Positions 49,511 through 63,174 of a DNA stretch of 64,000 nt are shown here, piece by piece. The DNA is from Macrostomum hystrix. Taxonomy: Eukaryota > Platyhelminthes > Macrostomidae. Location of the stretch: assembly GCA_950097015.1 (NCBI GenBank), contig CATNEN010000029.1, positions 2,734,001 through 2,798,000 of the forward strand, written 5' to 3'. The notes beneath the pieces were generated by a model, which saw only the letters and a program-made list of their open reading frames with translations, searched no databases and had not been told where the DNA came from. How positions within the stretch are numbered: position 1 is the first letter of the stretch; each line of letters begins with the position of its first letter. Made by a program: the position numbers and the translations under genes.

Positions 49511-50972
49511 TATCCCAAACTGCTCTGATCCCAAAATGCTATGATCCCAAACTGCTCTGATCCTAAACTGCTATGATCGCAAAATGCTATGATCCCAAAC
49601 TGCTCTGATCCTAAACTGCTATGATCGCAAACTGCTATGATCCCAAACTGCTGTGATCCTAAACTGCTGTGATCCCAAACTGCTGTGTTCCCAAACTGCT
49701 GGGATCCCAAACTGCTATGATCCCAAACGGCTGTGATCCCAAACTGCTGTGATCCCAAACTGCTATGATCCCAAACTACTATGATTTCAAATTTCTATGA
49801 TCCCAAACTGCTATGATCCCAAACTACTATGATTCCACATTTCTATGATCCCAAACTGCTATTATTCCAAACGGCTGTGATCCCAAACGGCTGTGATCCC
49901 AAACTGCTATGATCCCAAACTACTATGATTCCAAATTTCTATGATCCCAAACTTCTTTGATCCCAAACTGCTATGATCCCAAACTGCTGTGATCCTAAAC
50001 TGCTGTGATCCCAAACTGCTGTGTTCCCAAACTGCTGGGATCCCAAACTGCTATGATCCCAAACGGCTGTGATCCCAAACTGCTGTGATCCCAAACTGCT
50101 ATGATCCCAAACTACTATGATTTCAAATTTCTATGATCCCAAACTGCTATGATCCCAAACTACTATGATTCCACATTTCTATGATCCCAAACTGCTGTGA
50201 TCCCAAACGGCTGTGATCCCAAACTGCTATGATCCCAAACTACTATGATTCCAAATTTCTATGATCCCAAACTTCTTTGATCCCAAACTGCTATGATCCC
50301 AAACTGCTCTGATCCTAAACTGCTATGATCGCAAACTGCTATGATCCCAAACTGCTGTGATCCTAAACTGCTGTGATCCCAAACTGCTGTGTTCCCAAAC
50401 TGCTGGGATCCCAAACTGCTATGATCCCAAACGGCTGTGATCCCAAACTGCTGTGATCCCAAACTGCTATGATCCCAAACTACTATGATTTCAAATTTCT
50501 ATGATCCCAAACTGCTATGATCCCAAACTACTGGGATCCCAAACTGCTATGATCCCAAACGGCTGTGATCCCAAACTGCTGTGATCCCAAACTGCTATGA
50601 TCCCAAACTACTATGATTCCACATTTCTATGATCCCAAACTACTATGATCCCAAACTACTATGATCCCACATTTCTATGATCCCAAACTGCTATTATTCC
50701 AAACGGCTGTGATCCCAAACGGCTGTGATCCCAAACTGCTATGATCCCAAACTACTATGATTCCAAATTTCTATGATCCCAAACTGCTATGATCCCAAAC
50801 TACTATGATTTCAAATTTCTATGATCCCAAACTGCTATGATCCCAAACTACTATGATTCCACATTTCTATGATCCCAAACTGCTATTATTCCAAACGGCT
50901 GTGATCCCAAACTTCTTTGATCCCAAACTGCTATGATCCCAAACTACTATGATTCCAAAATGCTATGATACC
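49511..50972. repeat. 16-bp minisatellite, first array, about 91 copies
   Basis: Unit GATCCCAAACTGCTAT with variants CTACTATGATTCCA, TTTCTATG and CGGCTGTG arranged in recurring blocks (for example 49690-49860 resembles 50040-50210 and 50410-50540). The same family forms the larger array at 55957-59710. Confidence 0.96.
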
Positions 50973-51874
50973 ATAATTGGTACCATAAACGCAATGATAA
51001 ACACAACCCAGGGGTGATGATATCCAGAAAACACAGATTTAAACTATTCTTTCCTTCATAAACCTGATAGCAATATGAGCACATCTGCAAGGACCCTACC
51101 GCAATGGGATGGTGTTTATTTACAATGCCAAGACACATTACCCCCCAGTCCTCTAGATCACCCCAATTCCACATACGCTGTATTCCCAACTCCGAGCTCT
51201 GAGTCTCTGATTGGCCGGCACCACAAGATAATGTTCAGTGGAACAGTTCCTCAAACTGGCTCTTGTCCAATGTCCGTGAGGTTTGCGATTTCAGGGGGGG
51301 TCGTCAGGTTTTACTTATTAAAACTAGAAAACCCAGAATGACAGGCTGAGTTAAACAGAACACAAAATCATTCACAGTAAACACAGCAGGTTCCAAGCTT
51401 TAAACGGTGTCTGTAAGTAGCTTTTTTTTAATTACAAGTTGATTATTTTCCTACCAATCTATATCTCGCGTCGATTAGTTAAAAAAATTGCGTCGAATAA
51501 GACCCACCGATTGGAAACAAAAATGATTCAGGCGCTTAAGTAGATTGCCAAAATAACTGAATCAACATGCAGCAGAGTATAATAATAGCACAGGGCATGC
51601 CGCATTTTTACGATAAAGATGTGGCTATAAATTAGGCATCATTTAGCGGCGGATCAGTTTGTAGGCTTGGCCCTCGTTTGATAAGGGCCAAGGGCAAGAA
51701 CCGCCCCCACTCTACCGCGAAAAGGAAGTCATACTGCCAAACGGCTTCTTAGCTTCTTGGTTGCACTGATTGGAATAGAGTACTTTCATGGCGATTGACT
51801 CTGGAATAGCCGGCCCGATTCCTCTCATTTGCGACCTGTGTGTGAAGTCACTCACGCCGATGAAAAAGAGTGAC
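50973..51874. other. Single-copy spacer
   Basis: About 0.9 kb. An 88-codon plus-strand frame (51075-51341) is present without recognisable similarity. Confidence 0.35.
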
Positions 51875-52203
51875 TGATAGTACAGAGTGACAGAGAGTGA
51901 GTGACAGTACAGAGTGACAGGGTGAGTGACAGAGTGGGTGACAGCACCGAGAGACAGAGTGAGTGACAGAGTGAGTGACAGCACAGAGTGACAGAGAGTG
52001 AGTGACAGAGAGTGAGTGACAGCACAGAGTGACAGAGAGTGAGTGACAGCACAGAGTGACAGAGAGTGAGTGACAGCACAGAGTGACAGGGACTGAGTGA
52101 CAGCACAGAGTGACAGAGAGTGAGTGACAGCACAGAGTGACAGAGAGTGAGTGACAGCACAGAGTGACAGAGAGTGAGTGACAGCACAGAGTGACAGGGA
52201 CTG
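51875..52203. repeat. 27-bp minisatellite, about 12 copies
   Basis: Core GAGTGAGTGACAGCACAGAG followed by TGACAGA. Confidence 0.94.
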
Positions 52204-53107
52204 AGCTCTGATTGAGACAGACAGGCAGAAATAGCTAGAAAAGTCTATCTTATAGACTGGATCACTATATAATAAATGAAAGTTTGTGTGAATTCGCTAA
52301 GCTGTCTCGCCGCATCCAGCCGCGCGTAAGATAAGATAATCTCCCAATGAGGATTTGGAATGCTTTTCATTATTCATATCAATTTTTCTGCATCCAACTT
52401 TATTTTTTCCTCACTAGTCTCTCTGTATTTATCAATCTGAATACTGGATATTTTAATTAAAGATCAACTTTAAATAAGCTATAGTTTATAGGTTCTGAAG
52501 AAACTAGCCTGTACTAAATCATAATCGATAATCTTCAGTTAAAAAGTGCATTAGTAATGGACCAATTTCCTATGCTCAGAAATACAAGCAAAAGAGAAGT
52601 GATCCGAATATTAATGGCCGGTGGGGAAGAGCTGCTTAATACGCGCGTTCTGCATAATTCATGTGTGTGCATTTGCAGTCGGAACAATTCTCAAGCCACC
52701 CAGCCTTCAAAGCCAAAGCCAACCTCGCGACTTTAATGGCACCGGCGTGTCCCATTGTACAGAGATTAGATTTTTTGTAACTTATCGGCTCACTGAGACC
52801 AGGATCGGTCGTAAGAAGCGACTAACAGATCTGGGCTAAGTGGAGCATTGCATTGTATAGGAGGTGATTTTCTGTTAGATCAGCTGTCCTAGCCGTCATG
52901 GCTTCAGGACAATGTTCAATGCATTAGTAATTAGCATTTTACTTATAGCATTAGGCGTACATCAAGCTACATTTTAACCCGAGAGTTAAACACACAAGTA
53001 CATATAAAAATCAATTTTTTATGCTTAGTTGCTGTAATTACTGAAAACAAACATTTACTTTTAGCAACAAGTAATTAACCTCTATTTATATTTGAAAATA
53101 ATGTGGA
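52204..53107. other. Single-copy spacer
   Basis: About 0.9 kb, AT-rich. It contains GTCGTAAGAAGCGAC (52808-52822), a short stem-loop motif. No gene recognised. Confidence 0.4.
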
Positions 53108-55493
53108 ATCGTGGGAGCCTCAAACTGATTGGATGGCGGAGTGGTGGAAGCCTCAAACTGATTGGATGGCGGAGTGGTGGAAGCCTCAAACTGATTGGAT
53201 GGCGGAGTGGTGGAAGCCTCAAACTGATTGGATGGCGGAGTGGTGGAAGCCTCAAACTGATTGGATGGCGGAGTGGTGGAAGCCTCAAACTGATTGGATG
53301 GCGGAGTGGTGGAAGCCTCAAACTGATTGGTTGGCGGAGTGGTGGGAGCCTCAAACTGATTGGATGGCGGAGTGGTGGAAGCCTCAAACTGATTGGATGG
53401 CGGAGTGGTGGAAGCCTCAAACTGATTGGATGGCGGAGTGGTGGAAGCCTCAAACTGATTGGATGGCGGAGTGGTGGAAGCCTCAAACTGATTGGATGGC
53501 GGAGTGGTGGGAGCCTCAAACTGATTGGATGGCGGAGTGGTGGAAGCCTCAAACTGATTGGATGGTGGAGTGGTGCAGCCTCAAACTGATTGGATGGTGG
53601 AGTGGTGCAGCCTCAAACTGATTGGATGGTGGAGTGGTGGCAGCCTCAAACTGATTGGATGGCGGAGTGGTGCAGCCTCAAACTGATTGGATGGCGGAGT
53701 GGTGCAGCCTCAAACTGATGGGATGGTGGAGTGGTGGGAGCCTCGAACTGATTTGGTGCAGTGGTGGCAGCCTCAAACTGATTGGATGGTGGAGTGGTGG
53801 GAGCCTCAAACTGATTTGGTGGAGTGGTGGGAGCCTCAAACTGATTTGGTGGAGTGGTGGGAGCCTCAAACTGATTGGATGGTGCAGTGGTGGGAGCCTC
53901 AAACTGATTGGATGGTGCAGTGGTGGGAGCCTCAAACTGATTGGATGGTGCAGTGGTGGGAGCCTCAAACTGATTGGATGGCGGAGTGGTGGAAGCCTCA
54001 AACTGATTGGATGGCGGAGTGGTGGAAGCCTCAAACTGATTGGATGGCGGAGTGGTGGAAGCCTCAAACTGATTGGATGGCGGAGTGGTGGAAGCCTCAA
54101 ACTGATTGGATGGCGGAGTGGTGGAAGCCTCAAACTGATTGGATGGCGGAGTGGTGGAAGCCTCAAACTGATTGGATGGTGGAGTGGTGGAAGCCTCAAA
54201 CTGATTGGATGGCGGAGTGGTGGAAGCCTCAAACTGATTGGATGGCGGAGTGGTGGAAGCCTCAAACTGATTGGATGGCGGAGTGGTGGGAGCCTCAAAC
54301 TGATTGGATGGCGGAGTGGTGGAAGCCTCAAACTGATTGGATGGTGGAGTGGTGTAGCCTCAAACTGATTGGATGGTGGAGTGGTGCAGCCTCAAACTGA
54401 TTGGATGGTGGAGTGGTGGCAGCCTCAAACTGATTGGATGGCGGAGTGGTGCAGCCTCAAACTGATTGGATGGCGGAGTGGTGCAGCCTCAAACTGATTG
54501 GATGGTGGAGTGGTGCAGCCTCAAACTGATTGGATGGTGGAGTGTTAGGAGCCTCAAACTGATTGGATGGTGGAGTGGTGGGAGCCTCAAACTGATGGGA
54601 TGGTGGAGTGGTGGGAGCCTCGAACTGATTTGGTGGAGTGTTAGGAGCCTCAAACTGATTGGATGGTGGAGTGGTGGGAGCCTCAAACTGATTTGGTGGA
54701 GTGGTGGGAGCCTCAAACTGATTGGATGGTGGAGTGGTGGGAGCCTCAAACTGATTGGATGGTGGAGTGGTGGGAGCCTCAAACTGATTGGATGGTGCAG
54801 TGGTGGCAGCCTCAAACTGATTGGATAGTGGAGTGGTGGGAGCCTCAAACTGATTGGATGGTGGAGTGGTGGGAGCCTCAAACTGATTGGATGGTGCAGT
54901 GGTGGGAGCCTCAAACTGATTGGATGGTGCAGTGGTGGGAGCCTCAAACTGATTGGATGGTGCAGTGGTGGGAGCCTCAAACTGATTGAATGGTGCAGTG
55001 GTGGCAGCCTCAAACTGATTGGATGGTGGAGTGGTGGGAGCCTCAAACTGATTGGATGGTGCAGTGGTGGCAGCCTCAAACTGATTGGATAGTGGAGTGG
55101 TGGGAGCCTCAAACTGATTTGGTGGAGTGGTGGGAGCCTCAAACTGATTGGATGGTGCAGTGGTGGCAGCCTCAAACTGATTGGATAGTGGAGTGGTGGA
55201 AGCCTCAAACTGATTGGATGGTGCAGTGGTGGCAGCCTCAAACTGATTGGATAGTGGAGTGGTGGGAGCCTCAAACTGATTTGGTGGAGTGGTGGGAGCC
55301 TCAAACTGATTGGATGGTGGAGTGGTGGGAGCCTCAAACTGATTGGATGGTGGAGTGGTGGGAGCCTCAAACTGATTGGATGGTGCAGTGGTGGCAGCCT
55401 CAAACTGATTGGATAGTGGAGTGGTGGGAGCCTCAAACTGATTTGGTGGAGTGGTGGGAGCCTCAAACTGATTGGATGGTGGAGTGGTGGCAA
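53108..55493. repeat. 33-bp minisatellite, about 72 copies, one CCAAT box per unit
   Basis: Core CCTCAAACTGATTGGATGGC, then GGAGTGGTGGAAG. Two main unit classes (GGCGGAG and GGTGGAG/GGTGCAG) lie in blocks, and the left half shows block duplication of about 778 bp (the paired GTGCAGCC units near 53670 and 54450). ATTGG (inverted CCAAT) occurs in most units. Open frames in both directions (SGGSLKLIGWR and PLRHPISLRLP) are repeat artefacts. Confidence 0.97.
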
Positions 55494-55956
55494 ATGGCTG
55501 TAATTTTATTTTAATTTATGAGAAATGCAATAAACAACATGTGCACATAAATTTCGCTTCCTGAGAATGCCCAAGTCGCTGCAGGCAACCGCCCTGCCGT
55601 TAATGTTTTTCAGAACGGGTTTCTGGGGCGTTGGGGCCCGTTCGTAAATCAAATATCACAAGTCGAGAGCTCGTGTCCGCTTGGAGATTTTTACTGGTCA
55701 GTTCGATTGCGGAGGCGGAGACGGTTGCGGACTTTGGCTTGAGAGATTTGCGAAGCACTATACGGGGTCTAGTAGCTGAGGAGCTTCGCCAGAGAGTACT
55801 GCTGACAATTTCACTTGGCGCCCAGGACTGCATACTAGTATAGTCTGGCTTACTGATATAAAGTATTAGTCTAGCGAGCTGTATTTTCGAAAAAATGAAT
55901 CCAATAATTTATTTTATGAGGTGATTCCTCACTATGAAGCACTTCGTAATACAGTT
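55494..55956. other. Single-copy spacer
   Basis: About 0.46 kb; overlapping 70-codon frames on opposite strands, none recognised. Confidence 0.4.
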
Positions 55957-58900
55957 TTGATCCCATACTGCTATGATCCCAAACCGCTATGATCCCAAAC
56001 CGCTATGATCCCAAACCGCTATGATCCCAAACCGCTATGATCCCAAACCGCTATGATCCCAAACTACTATGATCACAAACTTCTGTGATCCCAAACCGCA
56101 ATGATTGCAAACTGCTTTGATGCCAAACTGCAATAATCGCAAACAGCAATGATCCCAAACTGCACTGATCCCATACTGCTTTGATCCGAAACTGCTATGA
56201 TCCTAAAATGCTTTGATCCCAAACCGCTATGATCCCAAACCGCTATGATCCCAAACCGCTATGATCCCAAACTACTATGATCCCAAACTGCTGTGATCAC
56301 AAACTTCTGTGATCCCAAACCGCAATGATTGCAAACAGCAATGATCCCAAACTGCACTGATCCCATACTGCTTTGATCCGAAACTGCTATGATCCTAAAA
56401 TGCTTTGATCCCAAACTGCTATGATCCCAAACTGCTCTGATCCCATACTGCTATGATCCCAAACTGCTCTGATCCCATACTGCTTTGATCCGAAACTGCT
56501 TTGATCCCAAACTGCTATGATCCGCAACTGCTTTGATCCCAAACTGCTCTGATCCCATACTGCTTTGATCCCAAACTGCTATGATCCTAAACTGCTATGA
56601 TCCCAAACTGCTTTGATCCCAAACTGCTATGATCCTAAACTGCTATGATCCCAAACTGCTATGATCCCAAACTGCTTTGATCCCAAACTGCTTTGATCCC
56701 AAACTGCTATGATCCCAAACTGCTCTGATCCCATACTGCTTTGATCCGAAACTGCTTTGATCCCAAACTGCTATGATCCGCAACTGCTTTGATCCCAAAC
56801 AGCTATGATCCCAAACTGCTCTGATCCCATACTGCTTTGATCCCAAACTGCTATGATCCTAAAATGCTTTGATCCCAAACTGCTGTGATCCCAAACTGCT
56901 TTGATCCCAAACTGCTGTGATCCCAAACTGCTCTGATCCCAAACTGCTGTGATCCCAAACTGCTTTGATCCCACACTGCTGTGATCCCAAACTGCTTTGA
57001 TCCCAAACTGCTTTGATCCCAAACTGCTTTGATCCCAAACTGCTTTGATCCCAAACTGCTTTCATCCCAAACTGCTCTGATCCCAAACTGCTTTGATCCG
57101 AAACTGCTTTGATCCCAAACTGCTGTGTTCCCAAACTGCTATGATCCCAAACTGCTGTGATCCCAAACTGCTATGATCCCAAACTGCTATGATCCCAAAC
57201 TGCTGTGTTCCCAAACTGCTATGATCCCAAACTGCTATGATCCCAAACTGCTATGATCCCAAACTGCTATGATCCCAAACTGCTATGATCCCAAACTGCT
57301 GTGTTCCCAAACTGCTATGATCCCACACTGCTGTGATCCCAAACTGCTGTGATCCCAAACTGCTTTGATCCCAAACTGCTTTGATCCCAAACTGCTGTGA
57401 TCCCAAACTGCTTTCATCCCAAACTGCTCTGATCCTAAACTGCTTTAATCCGAAACTGCTTTGATCCCAAACTGCTGTGTTCCCAAACTGCTATGATCCC
57501 AAACTGCTGTGATCCCAAACTGCTGTGATCCCAAACTGCTTTGATCCGAAACTGCTTTGATCCCAAACTGCTATGATCCGAAACTGCTCTGATCCCAAAC
57601 TGCTTTGATCCCACACTGCTATGATCCCAAACTGCTTTGATCCGAAACTGCTTTGATCCCAAACTGCTATGATCCGCAACTGCTTTGATCCCAAACAGCT
57701 ATGATCCCAAACTGCTCTGATCCCATACTGCTTTGATCCCAAACTGCTATGATCCTAAAATGCTTTGATCCCAAACTGCTGTGATCCCAAACTGCTTTGA
57801 TCCCAAACTGCTGTGATCCCAAACTGCTCTGATCCCAAACTGCTGTGATCCCAAACTGCTTTGATCCCACACTGCTGTGATCCCAAACTGCTTTGATCCC
57901 AAACTGCTTTGATCCCAAACTGCTTTGATCCCAAACTGCTTTCATCCCAAACTGCTCTGATCCCAAACTGCTTTGATCCGAAACTGCTTTGATCCCAAAC
58001 TGCTGTGTTCCCAAACTGCTATGATCCCAAACTGCTGTGATCCCAAACTGCTATGATCCCAAACTGCTATGATCCCAAACTGCTGTGTTCCCAAACTGCT
58101 ATGATCCCAAACTGCTATGATCCCAAACTGCTATGATCCCAAACTGCTATGATCCCAAACTGCTATGATCCCAAACTGCTGTGTTCCCAAACTGCTGTGA
58201 TCCCAAACTGCTGTGATCCCAAACTGCTTTGATCCCAAACTGCTTTCATCCCAAACTGCTCTGATCCCAAACTGCTTTGATCCGAAACTGCTTTGATCCC
58301 AAACTGCTTTGATCCCAAACTGCTTTGATCCCAAACTGCTTTGATCCCAAACTGCTTTCATCCCAAACTGCTGTGTTCCCAAACTGCTATGATCCCAAAC
58401 TGCTGTGTTCCCAAACTGCTGTGATCCCAAACTGCTATGATCCCAAACTGCTGTGATCCCAAACTGCTGTGATCCCAAACTGCTTTGATCCCAAACTGCT
58501 TTGATCCCAAACTGCTATGATCCGAAACTGCTTTGATCCCAAACTGCTGTGATCCCAAACTGCTTTGATCCCAAACTGCTGTGATCCCAAACTGCTATGA
58601 TCCCAAACTGCTTTGATCCGAAACTGCTTTGATCCCAAACTGCTGTGATCCCAAACTGCTTTGATCCAAAACTGCTGTGATCCCAAACTGCTTTGATCCC
58701 AAACTGCTGTGATCCCAAACTGCTGTGATCCCAAACTGCTTTGATCCCAAACTGCTGTGATCCCAAACTGCTTTGATCCCAAACTGCTGTGATCCCACAC
58801 TGCTATGATCCCAAACTGCTTTGATCCGAAACTGCTTTGATCCCAAACTGCTTTGATCCCAAACTGCTTTGATCCCAAACTGCTTTGATCCCAAACTGCT

Positions 58901-59710
58901 TTGATCCCAAACTGCTCTGATCCCAAACTGCTTTGACCCAAACTGCTATGATCCGAAACTGCTTTGATCCCAAACTGCTTTGATCCCAAACTGCTATGAT
59001 CCCAAACTGCTTTGACCCAAACTGCTATGATCCGAAACTGCTTTGATCCCAAACTGCTTTGATCCCAAACTGCTTTGATCCCAAACTGCTTTGACCCAAA
59101 CTGCTATGATCCCAAACTGCTTTGACCCAAACTGCTATGATCCGAAACTGCTTTGATCCCAAACTGCTTTGATCCCAAACTGCTGTGATCCCAAACTGCT
59201 TTGATCCCAAACTGCTATGATCTGAAACTGCTTTGATCCCAAACTGCTTTGATCCCAAACTGCTGTGATCCCAAACTGCTTTGATCCCAAACTGCTTTGA
59301 TCCCAAACTGCTATGATCCCAAACTGCTTTGACCCAAACTGCTTTGACCCAAACTGCTTTGATCCCAAACTGCTTTGATCCCAAACTGCTTTGATCCCAA
59401 ACTGCTTTGACCCAAACTGCTTTGATCCCAAACTGCTTTGATCCCAAACTGCTTTGATCCCAAACTGCTTTGATCCCAAACTGCTTTGACCCAAACTGCT
59501 ATGATCCGAAACTGCTTTGATCCCAAACTGCTTTGATCCCAAACTGCTATGATCCGAAACTGCTGTGATCCCAAACTGCTTTGATCCCAAACTGCTATGA
59601 TCCCAAACTGCTTTGATCCCAAACTGCTTTGACCCAAACTGCTATGATCCGAAACTGCTTTGATCCCAAACTGCTTTGATCCCAAACTGCTTTGATCCCA
59701 AACTGCTATG
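55957..59710. repeat. 16-bp minisatellite, second array, about 234 copies
   Basis: Unit GATCCCAAACTGCTTT, with TAT, TGT and TCT endings plus rarer GATCCGAAACTG and the 15-bp GACCCAAACTGCTTT. The left end has diverged units (CCGCTATG, GATTGCAAACTG). Segments near 56640-57135 recur about 850-880 bp downstream (57490-58015), showing block duplication. The period of 16 rotates frame, giving a 16-residue repeat on the minus strand; not coding. Confidence 0.97.
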
Positions 59711-60604
59711 CACGGAATTTGAAATTATATGCGCAAGCACACTAATTTCTGGGGGATTAGAAGGCTTGAATCCACCCACCCCATATTTTTGCGCCCCTCT
59801 ATATAATATATTTGGCCTCTTTTAAAAAACATGGCCCCCGCCTGTGCAAAACCCAGTGATTCGGTTGCCGGGGGCGGCTAAAACACTCGGGGAACACACG
59901 AGTCAGGTCCGAAGAACCCAGGTTTATCCGAATCCGTCTGTTGCGGTCTGTTTCCGGGGCGGGGTTCTATCGGAACTGGTCCAGCAGCATGCAGAGTCCA
60001 TGCATATTATAGTCAAAGTGAATGGACTGCCTTCACTGATGGATGATTCCGCCAAGTCCCCCCCTCTCTCTCTCTAGTCGAGCTTCGTTCAAAATTCGTT
60101 TCGGGCAATAGCGCAGGCGCCATCCCTTCCTACCCCCAGTGCCGTGCGCGTGTCAGAGGTATTGCCAATTTTCATGCACAGCCAGTCCATGACAGACCGG
60201 TGTGTTTGCTCTCTCTAGAATGGCAGCGAAACTTGTCAACGCTAGAGAAGGGAGCGAAGATTGCAGATGATCTCCATAGGACCCGGGTCCATGCGCACCT
60301 TTCAAGTAAAAAAGCATCTATTGCTTGCGTTTATGCAGCTTTCTGTGCCCGACAAAGGCCAAGGGTTAGATGATATTTCAATTTAATTCTAACCTTTTAT
60401 ATATAAGTTGGATGTAATTTTCTTCCCAAAAAATCTTTCCTTTTCATAGCATCCTATGCAGAAATCTGACTATTGTTCTTCAACCATAGCGCATGTTCTT
60501 GATCGGATTGTTCCCTTTATCCCAGGCAGCAACCAAAGCTTGTCAGATGATAAACAAAGGACAGAACATTTCGTTTTAACAGTACATCCATGACTAAGTG
60601 CCTA
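59711..60604. other. Single-copy spacer
   Basis: About 0.9 kb, GC-richer near 59830-60300. No gene recognised. Confidence 0.4.
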
Positions 60605-61045
60605 CTTCACCACAGCTCCCAAACTGAATGACCGATTTTCGTGAAAGTCCACTTTTTACGATGAAAAAAACTTTTAAATCCGTCCAACATCAGCATCGTC
60701 GAGATCGTCAGCGATTCTTGTCGAAGTCCCTGGTGACAAGGAAAAACAAAATTGCTCTATGGCGAATCCATATTGGTTCAATAAGAAAAAAACATTATGT
60801 AATTAATATGATATACAACATGGTTACGAGTACATGATGAAATATTGTGAGCAGAATAAATGTGCCTAAAAATGTGGTTTTTGCCACCAGACACCCCGAC
60901 AAGAATCTATACTCGTCGAATATCCCGACGATGCCGATGTTTTTTTGATTCTGGAAGTTGTTTCATCGGGTAGAGTAGAAAATTGTAGTTCGAGTTTCAT
61001 ATGACTAATGGTTGAAAAGTTTGGGAGATACAGAAAAAATGAAAA
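60605..61045. repeat. Imperfect inverted repeat, arms about 150 bp
   Basis: The left arm (about 60615-60770) and the reverse complement of the right arm (about 60885-61045) share the same order of blocks: CTCCCAAACT, then GATGAAA, then ACATC(A/G)GCATCGTCG, then GATTCTTGTCG, then CTGGTG. Arms are diverged. It could be a decayed foldback element or two inverted insertions of one dispersed repeat. Confidence 0.7.
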
Positions 61046-62815
61046 ATGTTCGTTTTTTAAATACCACTCCATGGTTTTCTGCGCCATCTACCGTCATGCG
61101 GTCTCATTGACAAACTTAATTCAGGTATGAGGAATGATACGACTGAATACTCAAATATCGCCCCTCCCTATATCGGCTAGCAACTCGCCGCCCTATCTGT
61201 TACCATGGCAACTAGCCTTATCTTTGGCCTTCGCCATCCGACTTCCTTACAGCCGGCGGGTCGTGTCTCTTCAAAGTAGTTCCGCTTCCCCCTAGATATC
61301 CCCACAGCCGTCAACTCGTGTGTCCAGTCCATCCGCATTGCGAGCCACAGAAGATCTCCCAACCCAGCTGTCACTAGGGGGGGGGGCATCAAGCATTTGT
61401 ACTTTTAGTTGCAACGAAGGATCCTACTTCACTGCTAGCTGAAAACTGATGCAACAGGGCGCTGGGCCGTCCATTGTCTGCAGAATATTCTTCTTTCTAA
61501 AGAACAGACAGAGTAAGAATCCAAAAATTGCATACCAAATAAGGCCTCATCCTTGTCCTCATGGTGGGCGGATGGCTACCCTCAGGGCTCTGAGCAGGCA
61601 ATTGTGAAGCCCTTGATGTCACAGCTAAGGAAGGGTCTTACACTTACGATAGGGCGAGAAAATTTCCCTAATTGGGAAGCTGGTAAGTAGGAGAGAAATC
61701 GTTAACAATTATTGCCCACAGAATTGTTTAGCAAAGTAAAAAAACCCATTGTAGTCTTGCGTGACAACATTTTCTCAATTGTTCCGCCATTTCTAGATTG
61801 CTGGAAGACATTGTAGAGTAGCAAGCTAAACTCAGTTTCAGCCCAGTTTGCTCATGCTCGGCATGACCCACCAATGTCTATGGTAAAAGACAGGTTTAGC
61901 CTATCCTAACCTATTAATAATTAATAATGGTAATAATAAATTTAATTTATTATACCTGCCCCAACCGGGCCAGATACACAGCTGACAGTCGAAGCTATTG
62001 CGCATCTGAAGGCTGCGTACGGCTGTTCAGTCCATGGACTGGGGAGATGCCACATCCACTCTCAATTACCCCATCTGATGCTGGCAATCATTTAAGAGCT
62101 GGGTGAACTGAAGCAATTCAGAGTTAACTGGATTGCTAAAGGACACAGATTGTGGGGCTTGTCGTGCACACTGAGAGCCCACAGCCCCTTTTCAACTATA
62201 TAATAGTAAACAATACAAAACTTATTTTGTAGATATCCTCAGTGCGGTATTGCCCATGCCTCTTCACTTTTCCCTTAGTTGCTAAGGCGAGGCCTCCAAT
62301 GTTGGCCGCTGACTGATTGTTTTAATGAATTATTTAACCTGGCTCCAAGGGAGTTCGCTTCCAGTTGAGACACTTCAGCAACAAACGGTAGAGTCTGCTA
62401 TGTAAACAGGTTACATTTTCCGTTCTCAAACTATACTTCAAGAGTAGAAAAATACGATTATATAATTTTCTTATCGATTCTTATCGCTTCAACAAATTAA
62501 ATTGTTTACTATTTTTCTGCTTTAAATAATTGCACTTTTCTGAGCTGTATTCGAAGGCTTCAGAAAAATTGACAAGCAATGAGTGTTTATTTCTGTCCGT
62601 TGTCAAATGTCCTAGAGCTAAGTCATTGCGTTTCTCCTGGGAGACTCCATGCAGGAAGAAGCAGGGTAGGAGTTTTGTGAAAGCAAAAAATACAAGTGTA
62701 GATTGAAATTTGGACAAATTTTTTATCACATTTAAGTCAATCACTCTAGACTTATTAGATGCCTGTCAAATTATTAAATCTTCATTGTTAAACAACTATT
62801 TGAACTTATTTATAA
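61046..62815. other. Unassigned single-copy region upstream of the GPCR exon
   Basis: About 1.8 kb with short, unrecognised frames. It may contain promoter or intron sequence of the receptor gene. Confidence 0.4.
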
Positions 62816-63108
62816 CACCTCCTTATCATTCAGTTGTTCATAACACACTCTCCTTATCAATCAGTTGTTCATAACACACTCTCCTTATCATTCAGTTGTT
62901 CATAACACCCTCTCCTTATCATTCAGCTGTTCATAACACCCTCTCCTTATCATTCAGTTGTTCATAACACCCTCTATTTATCATTCAGTTGTTCATAACA
63001 CCCTCTATTTATCATTCAGTTGTTCATTCCACCCTCTCCTTATCATTCAGCTGTTCATAACACCCTCTCCTTATAATTCAGTTGTTCATAACACCCTCTC
63101 CATATCTT
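62816..63108. repeat. 31-bp minisatellite, about 9 copies
   Basis: Core GTTGTTCATAACACCCTCTC followed by CTTATCATTCA. It ends about 45 bp before the GPCR exon acceptor, so it probably lies in the preceding intron or 5' region. Confidence 0.94.
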
Positions 63109-63174
63109 TCTGCTTTTTATTAACCTTCATACGAGCGTAACATTTATTTCCCAGCAGCAGATCCAAGCAGCTCG

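Noticed and set aside
53678..55514. Leucine-rich or Trp-rich repeat proteins over the 33-bp array
   Set aside because: At least three frames are open across the same repeats with entirely different sequences; no conserved leucine-rich-repeat spacing.
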